Shown here one piece after another: positions 36,992 to 46,065 of a stretch of DNA of 64,000 nucleotides (the stretch's first letter is position 1; each line of letters begins with the position of its first letter). A program made the translations under genes and the position numbers. The notes below the pieces were generated by a model that was not told the DNA's origin, made no database searches, and worked only from the letters and a program-made list of their open reading frames with translations. The stretch comes from Parvibaculum sp. (GTDB taxonomy: Bacteria; Pseudomonadota; Alphaproteobacteria; Parvibaculales; Parvibaculaceae): contig JAEPQD010000001.1 of assembly GCA_017642695.1 (NCBI GenBank), forward strand, positions 2,303,701 to 2,367,700, in the 5' to 3' direction.

Positions 36992-37915
36992 CTATCTTTT
37001 CTTTGCCGCCTCGTATTCTTCCCTGAGCCGTGCGACGAGACCTGCAACGTTCTCCACCCGGTCGATTGCCCCCACACCATGCCCCGCGGACCAGACCTGC
37101 GCCCAGCGCTTCGCGCCCGATTGCGGATCGGTGAAATCAATGTCGGGATTTTTCTCCATCGCGTCGAGGTCGTAGCCCGCCATCGCGATACTCGGTTTGA
37201 GCCAGTTCGCGGCAACGCCGGTAATCGCGCGCGTGAGAATGAGATCGTTCACGGTCGAGGTAATCAGCATGTCGCGATAGGCCGGAGCAGCGAGACTTTC
37301 CTCGCAGGCGATAAAACGCGTGCCCATATAGGCGAGATCGGCGCCGAGCACTTCCGCCGCGCGGATGCCTGCGCCATCCGTGATGCCTCCGCCGAGAATG
37401 ACCGGTCCGTCGAAGAATTCGCGCACTGCCGGCACGAAGGAAAAGCCCGTCATGTTCCCTGTGTGCCCGCCTGCGCCCGCAGCGACGAGCACCAGACCGT
37501 CGACACCCGCTTCCGCCGCCTTCCTCGCGAAAGTGACCGAGTTCACATCCGCGAAGACGAGCCCGCCATAGGAATGCACACGCTCCACTATGGCACGTGG
37601 GCTGCCGAGGGCGGTGATGACGACAGGGGCCTTGTAGCGGATGATGAGGTCGAGATCCTCGTCAAGCCGCGTATTGGAACGATGGACCACGACATTCGCC
37701 GCCCAGGGCGCATCCGCCGCTCCGAGCCCGCTCACGATCCGGTCGAGCCACTCGTCGAGGTCGGCGACGGTCCGCGCGTTCGGCGTTGGGAACGTGCCTA
37801 TTACGCCTTCCCGGCAGGCGGCAAGAACGAGTTTGGGTCCCGAGATCAGGAACATCGGCGCGGCGACCAGCGGCAGCTTCAGCCGCGTATGCCATTCTCC
37901 GATCCGCCTCGCCAT
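36992..37915 (-). CDS. Nitronate monooxygenase / NPD-like flavoprotein
   Basis: The 307-residue TIM-barrel FMN protein starts at MARRIGEWHTRLKLPLVAAPMF and has the NPD hallmarks GLVLVAAGAGGHTG near residue 160, ILGGGITDG near residue 195 and YMGTRFIA near residue 216. Many relatives in lipid-degrading bacteria are NADH:quinone-type reductases or oxidise alkyl nitronates. The substrate is undetermined. It lies upstream of the CoA ligase on the same strand. Confidence 0.85.
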   Translation of the reverse strand: MARRIGEWHTRLKLPLVAAPMFLISGPKLVLAACREGVIGTFPTPNARTVADLDEWLDRIVSGLGAADAPWAANVVVHRSNTRLDEDLDLIIRYKAPVVITALGSPRAIVERVHSYGGLVFADVNSVTFARKAAEAGVDGLVLVAAGAGGHTGNMTGFSFVPAVREFFDGPVILGGGITDGAGIRAAEVLGADLAYMGTRFIACEESLAAPAYRDMLITSTVNDLILTRAITGVAANWLKPSIAMAGYDLDAMEKNPDIDFTDPQSGAKRWAQVWSAGHGVGAIDRVENVAGLVARLREEYEAAKKR

Positions 37916-37981
37916 CCGGTTCTCCCCGTTTCTTTTTCGCAGATTACCAGCACCGGTCATTGGGACGCGAGGGCTGGAATT

Positions 37982-39817
37982 TCATTGCTCCAATTTGTCG
38001 TCGATCCACCATGTGCCGCTGCGATAGCCATAGAGCGAAGTTTCTTCGGGAACCTTCACTTTCTGCCACAGCGCCAACCATTGCTCCGGTTGATGGAACA
38101 TCGGGATCATGTAAGCGCCCGAGAGAAGAACGCGATCCATCGCGCGCACGGCCGCCACAAAATCTTCACGTGTTTCGGCCTCCAGCATCGCATCGATCAT
38201 GGCGTCGATGGCGGGCTCTTTCACGCCCATATAATTCCGAGTACCCGGCACATCAGCAGCGGCGGAACCCCAGTAGAAACTCTGCTCATTGCCGGGAGAG
38301 AGCGATGAAAACCAGCTATTGAATATCATGTCGAAATCGTAGTTGCTTCGTCGCTCCTGATACTGGCTTGGATCAACGTTGCGGACCTCGGCGCGCACAC
38401 CAATGCGCTTCACCATCCGGGAATAGGTGAGGGCAAGGCGCTCTTCTCCCGGTGTGGCCACCAATATCTCGAAGGAAAGAGGGCGGCCCGTCTCGATATG
38501 CGTCATGACACCGTCGCGGATTTGATATCCAGAGTCTTTCAGTTGTGCGATCGCTCGCGCCCTGTTTTTCCTGTCCTGTCCTTCGACGTCGCCTTCAGGC
38601 GCATGCCATCCCAGATTCATGATCTCCGGAGTTACAGCATCCGGAAACGGAGCCAGTAGTTCGCGTTCCAATTCTCCGGCCGGACGGTCATGAGAGCCAA
38701 GTTCGGAGCCGTCGAAGAAACTTTCGGTCCGGACATAGGATCCGTAGTAAAGGTTCTTGTTCACCCATTCGAAATTGAAGAGCTGGATGAGCGCTTGACG
38801 TACGCGCTTGTCGGTGAACACCGGACGGCGCGTATTGAAGACCAGCGCGTACATTCCCGACGGCATGCCGCTTTCAAATGCTTCCTTTCGCACTTTGCCT
38901 GCACGCACCGCAGGAAAATTATAGTTCTGTGTCCAGCGTCCGGGGTCATCCTCTGGTCTGGCGTGATAGATGCCTCTCTTGAAAGCCTCGAAGGAGGCAT
39001 TCGTGTCCCGGAAATATTCGTAGGTCACGAGATCGACATTGTTTTGACCCGTATTAACGGCCAGATCGATGCCCCAGTAACCTGTGTCGCGGCGATAAGT
39101 GATGCTGTTTCCAGGTTTCACCTTGTCCACAACATAGGGGCCGCTGCCGATCGGTATCTGAAAGCTGGCGGCGTTAAAGTCGCGCTTCTCGTAGACATGT
39201 TTCGGGATGATCGGCATCAAGCCGATGATGAGCGGAATTTCCCGGTCACCATCGGGTGAGAATATGAACTTGATGGTGCGTTCTCCGGTACGCTCCATTC
39301 GTTCGACCTTGGAGTAATAGGTCTTGTAGTTCGGGCGGCCCATGTCGCGGAGCGTCTCAAGCGAATAGACAATATCGTCCACGGTGACGGGCTCGCCGTC
39401 TGAAAAACGGGCCTCTGGGTTGAGTGTGAAAGCCACCCAGCTCCGATCTCCCGCGACTTCAATGCTCTCGGCCAGCAATCCGTACAGCGTGAACGGTTCG
39501 TCATAGCCACGCGCAAGGAGGCTTTCGAAAACATGTTCCCGCAGTCCGAGAGCAGAAGTCCCTCGGACGATGAATGGGTTCAGGCTGTCGAAGGTGCCTG
39601 TCGCGCCATAGACGATGGCGCCTCCCTTTGGAGCGGCAGGATTGACATAGTGAAAGTGTTCGAAGCCCTCCGGATATAGCGGCTCACCATGCATCGCTAT
39701 CGCATGGGTGGGATCGGCGGCAGCCTCTTTCTCCACCGGGTTCGCGCCTGCGCTCCAGGTAATGAACGCCAGCACGGTGAATGCCGTCCAGCGGCTGATA
39801 TGCAGTCCGGTTCGCAA
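37982..39817 (-). CDS. Peptide-type ABC transporter substrate-binding protein (orphan)
   Basis: The 611-residue SBP_bac_5 protein has an N-terminal signal peptide (hydrophobic residues about 10-25). Family motifs include FEHFHYVNPAAPKGG near residue 53, the RGTSALG region, and RQALIQLFNFEWVNKNLYYG near residue 340. It is close in style to YejA-type microcin/oligopeptide binding proteins. It begins at TTG 39817. No permease or ATPase genes are adjacent, so it must work with a transporter encoded elsewhere. Confidence 0.85.
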   Translation of the reverse strand: MRTGLHISRWTAFTVLAFITWSAGANPVEKEAAADPTHAIAMHGEPLYPEGFEHFHYVNPAAPKGGAIVYGATGTFDSLNPFIVRGTSALGLREHVFESLLARGYDEPFTLYGLLAESIEVAGDRSWVAFTLNPEARFSDGEPVTVDDIVYSLETLRDMGRPNYKTYYSKVERMERTGERTIKFIFSPDGDREIPLIIGLMPIIPKHVYEKRDFNAASFQIPIGSGPYVVDKVKPGNSITYRRDTGYWGIDLAVNTGQNNVDLVTYEYFRDTNASFEAFKRGIYHARPEDDPGRWTQNYNFPAVRAGKVRKEAFESGMPSGMYALVFNTRRPVFTDKRVRQALIQLFNFEWVNKNLYYGSYVRTESFFDGSELGSHDRPAGELERELLAPFPDAVTPEIMNLGWHAPEGDVEGQDRKNRARAIAQLKDSGYQIRDGVMTHIETGRPLSFEILVATPGEERLALTYSRMVKRIGVRAEVRNVDPSQYQERRSNYDFDMIFNSWFSSLSPGNEQSFYWGSAAADVPGTRNYMGVKEPAIDAMIDAMLEAETREDFVAAVRAMDRVLLSGAYMIPMFHQPEQWLALWQKVKVPEETSLYGYRSGTWWIDDKLEQ

Positions 39818-40039
39818 ACGTTCGTCTCTTCAACTTTGCGCCGCGCAGGCGCGGATTGGTTAAGACGCCAAGCGTTAAGCAATTCCCCGGATTTTTCAAA
39901 GATTCCCGGTGCCTTGTTTATGCCGAAATGCGAGGGTACGGCTCTTGGCCAGCTAAGTGATCGGCATGTTTAGTGTGAAATTTGGTCGGTCAACGGTATC
40001 TGAAGTATGTTTGCCCAATCTCCCGAAAGGATTTCGATC

Positions 40040-40591
40040 ATGTCATTTCGACGCTTGTTTTCCGGCGTCGCGGCTGCGGCGTTCGTTGCGATTTCCGGGC
40101 TCGTTCCGGTTCAGGCGCAGGAGGCGGCCGGCTCAGACGCCAAGGTCCAGAACTTCGGTAGCTGGAGCACACGCTGCGAAACAGCCGATTCGGGCAAGGA
40201 ACAGTGCCATGCCTTCGTCGATGTTCGCATCGGCGACGAAAAGCAGCGAGTCGCCTATCTGGGAATCGGCTACAGCCCGAAGGACGTGGATAAGGACGGC
40301 GATCAGGACCTCTTCATGTTTGCGATCACGCCGCTCGGAACATTCCTGCCTGCCGGAATCACGTGGTCGGTCGACGGTGCCGAACCGTTCGGCCAGCAAT
40401 ACATGTATTGCTTGCCGGGTGGCTGCCAGACCGAAATTCTTCTGACCGACGAACGGCTCAAGAGCATCAAGGCCGGCAAGGAAATGGAAGTGCTCTTTCG
40501 TATCGTCGGCAAGGGCGAAGTGAAAGTGCCGGTCAAGCTGGACGGTGTGACGAATGCCATAGCGGCGGTCCCGGCGCCACCGAAGTCCTGA
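40040..40591 (+). CDS. IalB-type invasion-associated locus B family secreted protein
   Basis: The 183-residue protein has a signal peptide ending near ALA-like VQAQ (residue 28). FGSWSTRCET follows, then cysteine-containing segments (EQCHAF, MYCLPGGCQTE) typical of the IalB family in alphaproteobacteria. These are periplasmic or outer-membrane-associated proteins of unclear chemistry; only the Bartonella member is tied to invasion. The ATG at 40040 gives a proper signal peptide, while the upstream ATG would bury it. Confidence 0.85.
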   Translation: MSFRRLFSGVAAAAFVAISGLVPVQAQEAAGSDAKVQNFGSWSTRCETADSGKEQCHAFVDVRIGDEKQRVAYLGIGYSPKDVDKDGDQDLFMFAITPLGTFLPAGITWSVDGAEPFGQQYMYCLPGGCQTEILLTDERLKSIKAGKEMEVLFRIVGKGEVKVPVKLDGVTNAIAAVPAPPKS

Positions 40592-40599
40592 GTGGTGGT

Positions 40600-41322
40600 C
40601 TAGTCGGTATTCCTGGGTGAGAACACGCTTCGGAGCCATCCGAAAGTCGTGTTCTCCCTGAGAATATACCGCATCAGGTTATCCATATCCTTTTCAAGCT
40701 TGTCGGGGTCGGCGAAAAGCGCGGCCCTGGTGCGAAAGTCTCTGGTCAGATCGAGCTCGCGTACCACGCGTGCGGGATTACCCGCTGCTATGCAGTTCGC
40801 GGGAATGTCGGTCATCACGACGGCGCCTGCACCGATGATACTGTTTTCGCCGATCTTCACGCCCTTGCCGATGATGACCCTCACGCCAAGCCAGACATTC
40901 TCGCCGATATGGATTGGACGATGCTTTTCAAGTTCGGCGGTCCGGTCGTAGGTGTCGTGCCAGTCCGAATCCGAGATGTAGCAACCACTGGCCATCATCG
41001 TGTTGCTGCCGATGGTGATGCGTTCGGATGAAACGATGTGTGTTCCAGGACTTATCAGCACGTGATCGCCGATATCGATGCGGCCTTCACGCTCACCCGT
41101 TCGCCATGTCGCAAGCCGGACGAGGTTTCCCCGAGACGCATGAAGGTGAAGATGCGCGCCCGCGGTTATTCCTCCCCCCCAGATTTCGATATTGCGAGGA
41201 CAGGATACATCGACGCCCGGCCCAATCGCGTCAAAGGCGGGCAGGATGAACCGGTTTACATAGAATCGGTTCCAGCCATCAATGATCCGGCGGATGAAAT
41301 ATGTCCGTCTGTCCCGCCGCAT
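40600..41322 (-). CDS. Hexapeptide-repeat acetyltransferase (WbbJ/maltose-acetyltransferase type)
   Basis: This 240-residue protein has left-handed beta-helix repeats from about residue 80 (IDIGDHVLISPGTHIV, ITIGSNTMMASGCYI). The late HIGENVWLGVRVIIGKGVKIGENSIIGAGAVV contains the usual acetyl-CoA groove motif. It probably O-acetylates a sugar, perhaps on surface glycans. It stands alone, convergent with the IalB gene. Confidence 0.8.
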   Translation of the reverse strand: MRRDRRTYFIRRIIDGWNRFYVNRFILPAFDAIGPGVDVSCPRNIEIWGGGITAGAHLHLHASRGNLVRLATWRTGEREGRIDIGDHVLISPGTHIVSSERITIGSNTMMASGCYISDSDWHDTYDRTAELEKHRPIHIGENVWLGVRVIIGKGVKIGENSIIGAGAVVMTDIPANCIAAGNPARVVRELDLTRDFRTRAALFADPDKLEKDMDNLMRYILRENTTFGWLRSVFSPRNTD

Positions 41323-41392
41323 TTGGAAAAGTCCCTTGTCGTCATGCCGGGCACATTGGCCGCTGGCAATTGACTAGCACACGGATAGGGGA

Positions 41393-41725
41393 TCAGTGTG
41401 CCGATTTCGTGCGAACGGCATAGTAGCCGTCCTTGAGGGGACCGAAGAGTTCCGGCACTTGGGGATGACGTACCGGCTCGCCCGATTCATCCGGCAGCAG
41501 GTTCTGCTCCGAGACATAGGCGACATATTCGGTCTCCGAGTTCTCGGCGAGGAGATGATAGTAAGGCTGGTCCTTACGAGGACGAACCTCCTCGGGAATG
41601 GAAAGCCACCAGTCTTCGGTATTGTTGAATGTAGGGTCGACGTCGAAGATCACTCCCCGGAAGGGGTAGAACCTGTGACGGACGACCTGACCGATCCTGA
41701 ATTTGGCCTCGCGATTAACTTGCAT
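41393..41725 (-). CDS. hspQ: Heat shock protein HspQ
   Basis: The 110-residue protein matches HspQ/YccV in length and pattern: AKFRIGQVVRHRFYPFRGVIFDVDP near the N-terminus, QPYYHLLAEN near residue 53 and YVSEQNLLPD near residue 70. HspQ binds hemimethylated DNA and acts as a specificity enhancer for Lon in enterobacteria. The gene is monocistronic. No sigma-32 promoter is evident to me. Confidence 0.9.
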   Translation of the reverse strand: MQVNREAKFRIGQVVRHRFYPFRGVIFDVDPTFNNTEDWWLSIPEEVRPRKDQPYYHLLAENSETEYVAYVSEQNLLPDESGEPVRHPQVPELFGPLKDGYYAVRTKSAH

Positions 41726-41883
41726 GACCAGTTTTTGCTTCGCAATACATCACTTACCCTAACAGCTTGATGGAACAGCCGAAAACCCCTCCCCGCAAGG
41801 AGGACGGCGTTTCGGGATTGCCATTCCCGCCCGAACACCCAATATGGCGCAAATCGCCATTTTGCAACCTCGGGAGACACCAT

Positions 41884-42990
41884 ATGAGCAGGCCGGTTGA
41901 GCCCCTGTTCGAACCTTTCACCTTCAATGGGCTAACGCTGCCGAATCGGATCGTCATGGCACCCATGACGCGCTCGAAGTCACCGAACGGCATTCCGGGC
42001 GCCGATGTGGCCGCCTATTACAGGCGCCGCGCCGAGGCCGAAACGGGCCTCATCATCACCGAAGGGACCACGGTCAATACGCCCGTTGCATCGGGTGATC
42101 CCAACGTGCCCAAGTTCTGGGGCGAGGACTCGCTCAAGGGCTGGAAGCGCGTCGTCGAGGAAGTGCATGGCGTTGGCGGAAAGATAATGCCGCAGATATG
42201 GCACATGGGCATGATGCGCAACCCGGCGAAATCGACACATCCTGATCTTCAGAGCCACGGGCCGTCCGGTCTTATGATGCCGGGAAAACAGCATTCCGAG
42301 CCGATGACGAAGGAAGAGATTCGCCAGACAGTTGAGGCTTTCGGCAGGGCAGCCGCTGATGCGCGCGAAGCAGGCTTCGACGGTGTCGAGGTCCATGGTG
42401 CGCACGGCTACATCATAGATCAGTTCTTCTGGGACGGCACCAATCTGCGCAACGACGAATATGGCGGTGCCGAACTGGTCGCCCGTTCACGTTTCGCCGT
42501 CGAGATCGTCGAGGCGATCCGCCGCGAGGTGGGCGATGACTATCCGCTCATCTTCCGCTTCTCGCAGTGGAAGCAGCAGGATTTCTCGGTGAAGATGGCG
42601 CCGACGCCGGACGCACTTGCGGCCTTCCTGAAGCCGCTCTCCGATGCGGGCGTTGATATGTTCCATTGCTCGCAGCGTCGTTTCTGGGAGCCCGAGTTTG
42701 AAGGTTCGGATCTTAATCTCGCGGGCTGGGCGAAGAAGCTCACCGGCAAGCCGTCGATGACAGTCGGCAGTGTCAGCCTCTCTGGCGAGTTCATCGCCTC
42801 ATTCGCCGGCGAAGCCTCCGAGGCGACGGGCATCGACGATCTCATCGAGCGTCTGGAAGCTGGCGAGTTCGATCTTGTCGCCGTCGGCCGTGCGTTGCTG
42901 GTCGACCCGGCATGGGCCCGCAAGGTTCACACGGGGGCCTTCGATCAGCTCATGCCGTTCAAGCCGGAAGCGCTCGCGACGCTTTCCTGA
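41884..42990 (+). CDS. NADH:flavin oxidoreductase, Old Yellow Enzyme family
   Basis: The 368-residue TIM-barrel FMN enzyme begins LFEPFTFNGLTLPNRIVMAPMTRS. The active-site His pair region is GFDGVEVHGAHGYIIDQFFWDGTNLRNDEYGG near residue 160. No C-terminal FeS/FAD extension is present, so it is a short OYE. It reduces activated C=C bonds; the substrate is unknown. The ATG at 41884 has a CGGGAG site. Upstream in-frame ATGs would add an unlikely 39-residue Pro-rich extension. Confidence 0.85.
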   Translation: MSRPVEPLFEPFTFNGLTLPNRIVMAPMTRSKSPNGIPGADVAAYYRRRAEAETGLIITEGTTVNTPVASGDPNVPKFWGEDSLKGWKRVVEEVHGVGGKIMPQIWHMGMMRNPAKSTHPDLQSHGPSGLMMPGKQHSEPMTKEEIRQTVEAFGRAAADAREAGFDGVEVHGAHGYIIDQFFWDGTNLRNDEYGGAELVARSRFAVEIVEAIRREVGDDYPLIFRFSQWKQQDFSVKMAPTPDALAAFLKPLSDAGVDMFHCSQRRFWEPEFEGSDLNLAGWAKKLTGKPSMTVGSVSLSGEFIASFAGEASEATGIDDLIERLEAGEFDLVAVGRALLVDPAWARKVHTGAFDQLMPFKPEALATLS

Positions 42991-42996
42991 TCGGGG

Positions 42997-44040
42997 TCAG
43001 AAACCGTAGGCCTTGGCGAGGTCGGGATCCTTCTCGGCCACCCGCTTCGCCAGATCTACGATGACCTTGGCCTGTTTCCAGGTCGCATCGTCCTGCATCT
43101 TGCCGTCGATCATGGCGACGCCCGTGCCGTCAGGCATTGCATCCAGAATCTTTTTCGCGAAGATCACTTCGTCCGGATCGGGACTGAAGACGCGCTTTGC
43201 GATCGCGACCTGGTTCGGATGCAGCGACCAGGCGCCGACACAGCCCATCAGGAATGCATTGCGGAATTGCTGCTCGCACGCTTCCTGATCCTGGATGTCG
43301 CCAAAGGGGCCGTAGAAGGGGCGGATGTCGTTCGCGACGCAGGCGTCGACCATCTTCGCGAAAGTATAGTGCCAGAGATCCTGTTGCGCGGCGATGCGCG
43401 GGCTTCCGTCTTCCTTCGGGTCTTCCAGCACACGATAGAAGGGATGTCCGCCGCCGACCCGGGTCGTCTTCATCTTGCGCGAGGCGGCGAGGTCGGCCGG
43501 CCCGAGACTCATGCCATGCATCCGCGGCGAGGCGCAGGCGATCTCCTCGACATTCTTCACGCCTTGCGCCGTCTCCAGGATGGCATGAATGAGAAGTGGT
43601 TTCTTGAGTCCGTGCTTCGCCTCAAGTTGCGCCAGCAACTGGTCGAGATAGTGAATGTCCCATGGGCCCTCGACCTTGGGCAGCATGATGACGTCGAGCT
43701 TGTCGCCGATTTCGGCCACCAGCTGCATTATGTCATCCAGTACCCACGGGCTGTTCAGCGGATTGATCCGTACCCAGAACCCTGTCGTGCCGAACTCATG
43801 CGCCTTGCCGACTTCGATCACGCCCTGTCGTGCCGCGTCTTTCGCATCGGCCGGGATCGCATCCTCGAGATTACCGAGCAGCACATCGACTTGCGGGATC
43901 ATGTCGCCGACTCGCGCCCGCACCTTCTCGTTGTGCCCGGGGAAGAAATGGATCATCCGTTCGAGTGCGATAGGGAGCTCCCGGTACGGGTTCGGAGCCC
44001 CCGCCGCGAGCGGCTTGTAAAAGTTCGATGGCAGTTTCAT
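42997..44040 (-). CDS. CitE/HpcH-type CoA-ester lyase (malyl- or citramalyl-CoA lyase-like)
   Basis: The 347-residue HpcH/HpaI-CitE TIM-barrel protein has [19 protein letters not shown] near residue 52, [12 protein letters not shown] near residue 120 (metal-binding acidic residues) and [26 protein letters not shown] near residue 165. This is the layout of malyl-CoA/citramalyl-CoA lyases rather than the shorter citrate lyase beta. It would split a 3-hydroxy-diacyl-CoA to acetyl-CoA or propionyl-CoA plus glyoxylate or pyruvate. It converges with the OYE gene. Confidence 0.8.
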   Translation of the reverse strand: MKLPSNFYKPLAAGAPNPYRELPIALERMIHFFPGHNEKVRARVGDMIPQVDVLLGNLEDAIPADAKDAARQGVIEVGKAHEFGTTGFWVRINPLNSPWVLDDIMQLVAEIGDKLDVIMLPKVEGPWDIHYLDQLLAQLEAKHGLKKPLLIHAILETAQGVKNVEEIACASPRMHGMSLGPADLAASRKMKTTRVGGGHPFYRVLEDPKEDGSPRIAAQQDLWHYTFAKMVDACVANDIRPFYGPFGDIQDQEACEQQFRNAFLMGCVGAWSLHPNQVAIAKRVFSPDPDEVIFAKKILDAMPDGTGVAMIDGKMQDDATWKQAKVIVDLAKRVAEKDPDLAKAYGF

Positions 44041-44109
44041 GACAGTCCCTGGGGATTACGAGGATTGCGGCAGTCTAGCGGGGGTGGTTTCGCAAATCCA
44101 TGAACGATT

Positions 44110-45402
44110 TCAATTCTGTACCGGCTTTTCTTGAGCGTCGATCAGAGTGCGTACCGGGCCTGCCGCGTAAAGGCTCGCAAATCCGAAAATCGAGGACAAG
44201 GTGATCGCGAGATAGGCTGTCTGATAGCCACCCGCCGTTACATAGAGGAAACCAAGAAGTGCAGGCCCCGCTGCATTCGCACAGGTCGTGATCATCTGCG
44301 ACACCGAGAGAATGCGCGCATAGGCTTTCAATCCGAAAGCCTCGGCCATGATGAGCGGCTGCATCATTTGCATGTTGCCCACCGTCGTTCCGAAGAGTGC
44401 CGAAACGATGAAGAGCGCAACAGGCCCTTCGGCAAAGGCAAAAAGTGCAAATGCCAGACCCTGCAGCACATAGATGCCGAACAGGTACGTTTTCGAAGCA
44501 ACCCGCGTCAGAAGCGATCCGCCGACAAGCCGTCCCGCGATGCTCGATGCTGCCATCACCGATACCGCAAGCGCAGCGATGTGATCGTCGCCCGTACGCG
44601 TCGCAACGAGACGAAACTGATGCGCCAGTGCTCCAACCTGCGCCATCATTGAGAAGACGAACGCTGTCGTGCAGAGAATGAAGAAACGGCTCCGGACTGC
44701 TTCCTCGAAGGAAATCCCGTCCGGCGGCATCGGGCTTCCGTCCGCACTTCTTCGCGGCGGGTCTCCATCGGGCGACAAACCGATCGCTTCGGGGCTTGCG
44801 CGCAGCATGATGAGCGCAATCGGAACCACACCGATAACCAGGATCAGCGCAAGCCAGTAGGCCGCCTCTCCGAGCCCGTAGCGTTCGACGAGTGTCGCCG
44901 AAAGAGGCGTAAAGACGATGCCGCCGAGCGAAAGACCGGTCGAGGCGTACGCAATCGCCTTCGAGCGCTGACGAGTGAACCAGCGCGCTACGATCGTCAT
45001 GCCTGGGATCACGGCGACGGCAGCGTTTCCGACACCGAACAGAACGTAGAAACCGTAAAGTTGCCAAAGCTCACCGACGTGGCCGGCGCTCGCGAGAACG
45101 GCCGCGGAGAGAAAGGCGCCGAACGTTACGACCCATCGGGGGTCGTAGCGGTCGAGCAGCCAACCGACGCCCAGTCCCGCGACGCCGGACGAAATGAAAA
45201 ACAGGGCGGTCGCATTCGATGTCGCGGAAACGGAGAACCCGCCTTCGGCGACGAAGGCTTTCAGGAAAATCGACAGGTTGTAGAAGATCAGACCGCAGGA
45301 GACGGTGTGAATGACAAAAACCGTGCCGACGACATACCAGCCGTAGAAGATCGGGCCGCGCGCCGGGGCACGCGGGCTTTCTGGCACCTGGCCAGCTTCC
45401 AT
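44110..45402 (-). CDS. MFS transporter (monocarboxylate/OFA-like), copy 1
   Basis: The 430-residue protein has 12 predicted membrane helices. Its pattern (FYGWYVVGTVFVIHTVSCGLIFYNLSIFLKAF at the N-terminus) matches OFA/MCT-type carriers of organic anions. A charged loop after helix 6 contains GLSPDGDPPRR. It is strongly related to the carrier at 46058-47344 along its whole length. It follows the CitE-like gene's start by about 70 bases, on the same strand but upstream, so it could provide substrate for it (inference). Confidence 0.85.
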   Translation of the reverse strand: MEAGQVPESPRAPARGPIFYGWYVVGTVFVIHTVSCGLIFYNLSIFLKAFVAEGGFSVSATSNATALFFISSGVAGLGVGWLLDRYDPRWVVTFGAFLSAAVLASAGHVGELWQLYGFYVLFGVGNAAVAVIPGMTIVARWFTRQRSKAIAYASTGLSLGGIVFTPLSATLVERYGLGEAAYWLALILVIGVVPIALIMLRASPEAIGLSPDGDPPRRSADGSPMPPDGISFEEAVRSRFFILCTTAFVFSMMAQVGALAHQFRLVATRTGDDHIAALAVSVMAASSIAGRLVGGSLLTRVASKTYLFGIYVLQGLAFALFAFAEGPVALFIVSALFGTTVGNMQMMQPLIMAEAFGLKAYARILSVSQMITTCANAAGPALLGFLYVTAGGYQTAYLAITLSSIFGFASLYAAGPVRTLIDAQEKPVQN

Positions 45403-45495
45403 GGTTTGGCTCCGGTTCGTCGGATTAAATAAATGGCTCGATATGACCTAAATAGCGTTTTCGGTCAGCGCACCCAAGCAGAATCTTGAGAGCGG

Positions 45496-46065
45496 CTAGC
45501 TTCTCGTCGTCAGCAGGTTCATTTCCTCGGCCATTGCTTGCCGGAAATCTTTCCTCTCCGTCACCCGATGGTCGCCTTGCCGATAGGCAAGTGCATTCTC
45601 GTAGTAGAAGCGGGCATTCATCACGTTGGCGACACTGTTGTCGCGTGTCTTGATAACGCGAGCCGGTGCACCGGCAACGATAGAGTTTTCCGGGATGACC
45701 GTACCTTCCGTGACGATGGAGTGGCCGGCGACAATGGAATTGCGGCCGACCTTCACGCCGTCCATCAGAGTTGAATTGATACCGATGAGGCAGGCGTCGC
45801 CAATCTCCGCGCCGTGGATTGTGCAGTGATGCGTGATCGAACAGTTGTCGCCAATGACGGTCGGCGTTTCATTGCCGACATGGATCATGACGAAATCCTG
45901 GATATTGGTACGCTTGCCGATAAGGACTTCGTGCATCTCGCTGCGGATGACGACATAAGGCCACAACGATGCCCCTTCGCCGATATGAACATTGCCGTAA
46001 ACAAGTGCCGTCTCGTGGATAAAAGCGGCATTATCGAGCGTAACACCGGGGCCGAACTTACGCAT
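45496..46065 (-). CDS. Gamma-carbonic-anhydrase-like hexapeptide protein
   Basis: The 189-residue left-handed beta-helix protein has the metal-binding histidines of gamma-CA (QDFVMIHVGN, SITHHCTIHGAEIG near residues 60-85). Enzymatic carbonic anhydrase activity is uncertain, since many YrdA/PaaY-type relatives have other roles, such as thioester hydrolysis. Its start overlaps the stop of the upstream MFS gene by eight bases, so it is translated with that carrier and may act on the same compound. Confidence 0.8.
   Translation of the reverse strand: MRKFGPGVTLDNAAFIHETALVYGNVHIGEGASLWPYVVIRSEMHEVLIGKRTNIQDFVMIHVGNETPTVIGDNCSITHHCTIHGAEIGDACLIGINSTLMDGVKVGRNSIVAGHSIVTEGTVIPENSIVAGAPARVIKTRDNSVANVMNARFYYENALAYRQGDHRVTERKDFRQAMAEEMNLLTTRS

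Noticed and set aside
35415..37175. 586-codon plus-strand frame opposite the CoA ligase
   Set aside because: Composition is Arg/Gly-rich antisense, and the minus strand encodes an intact ANL enzyme.
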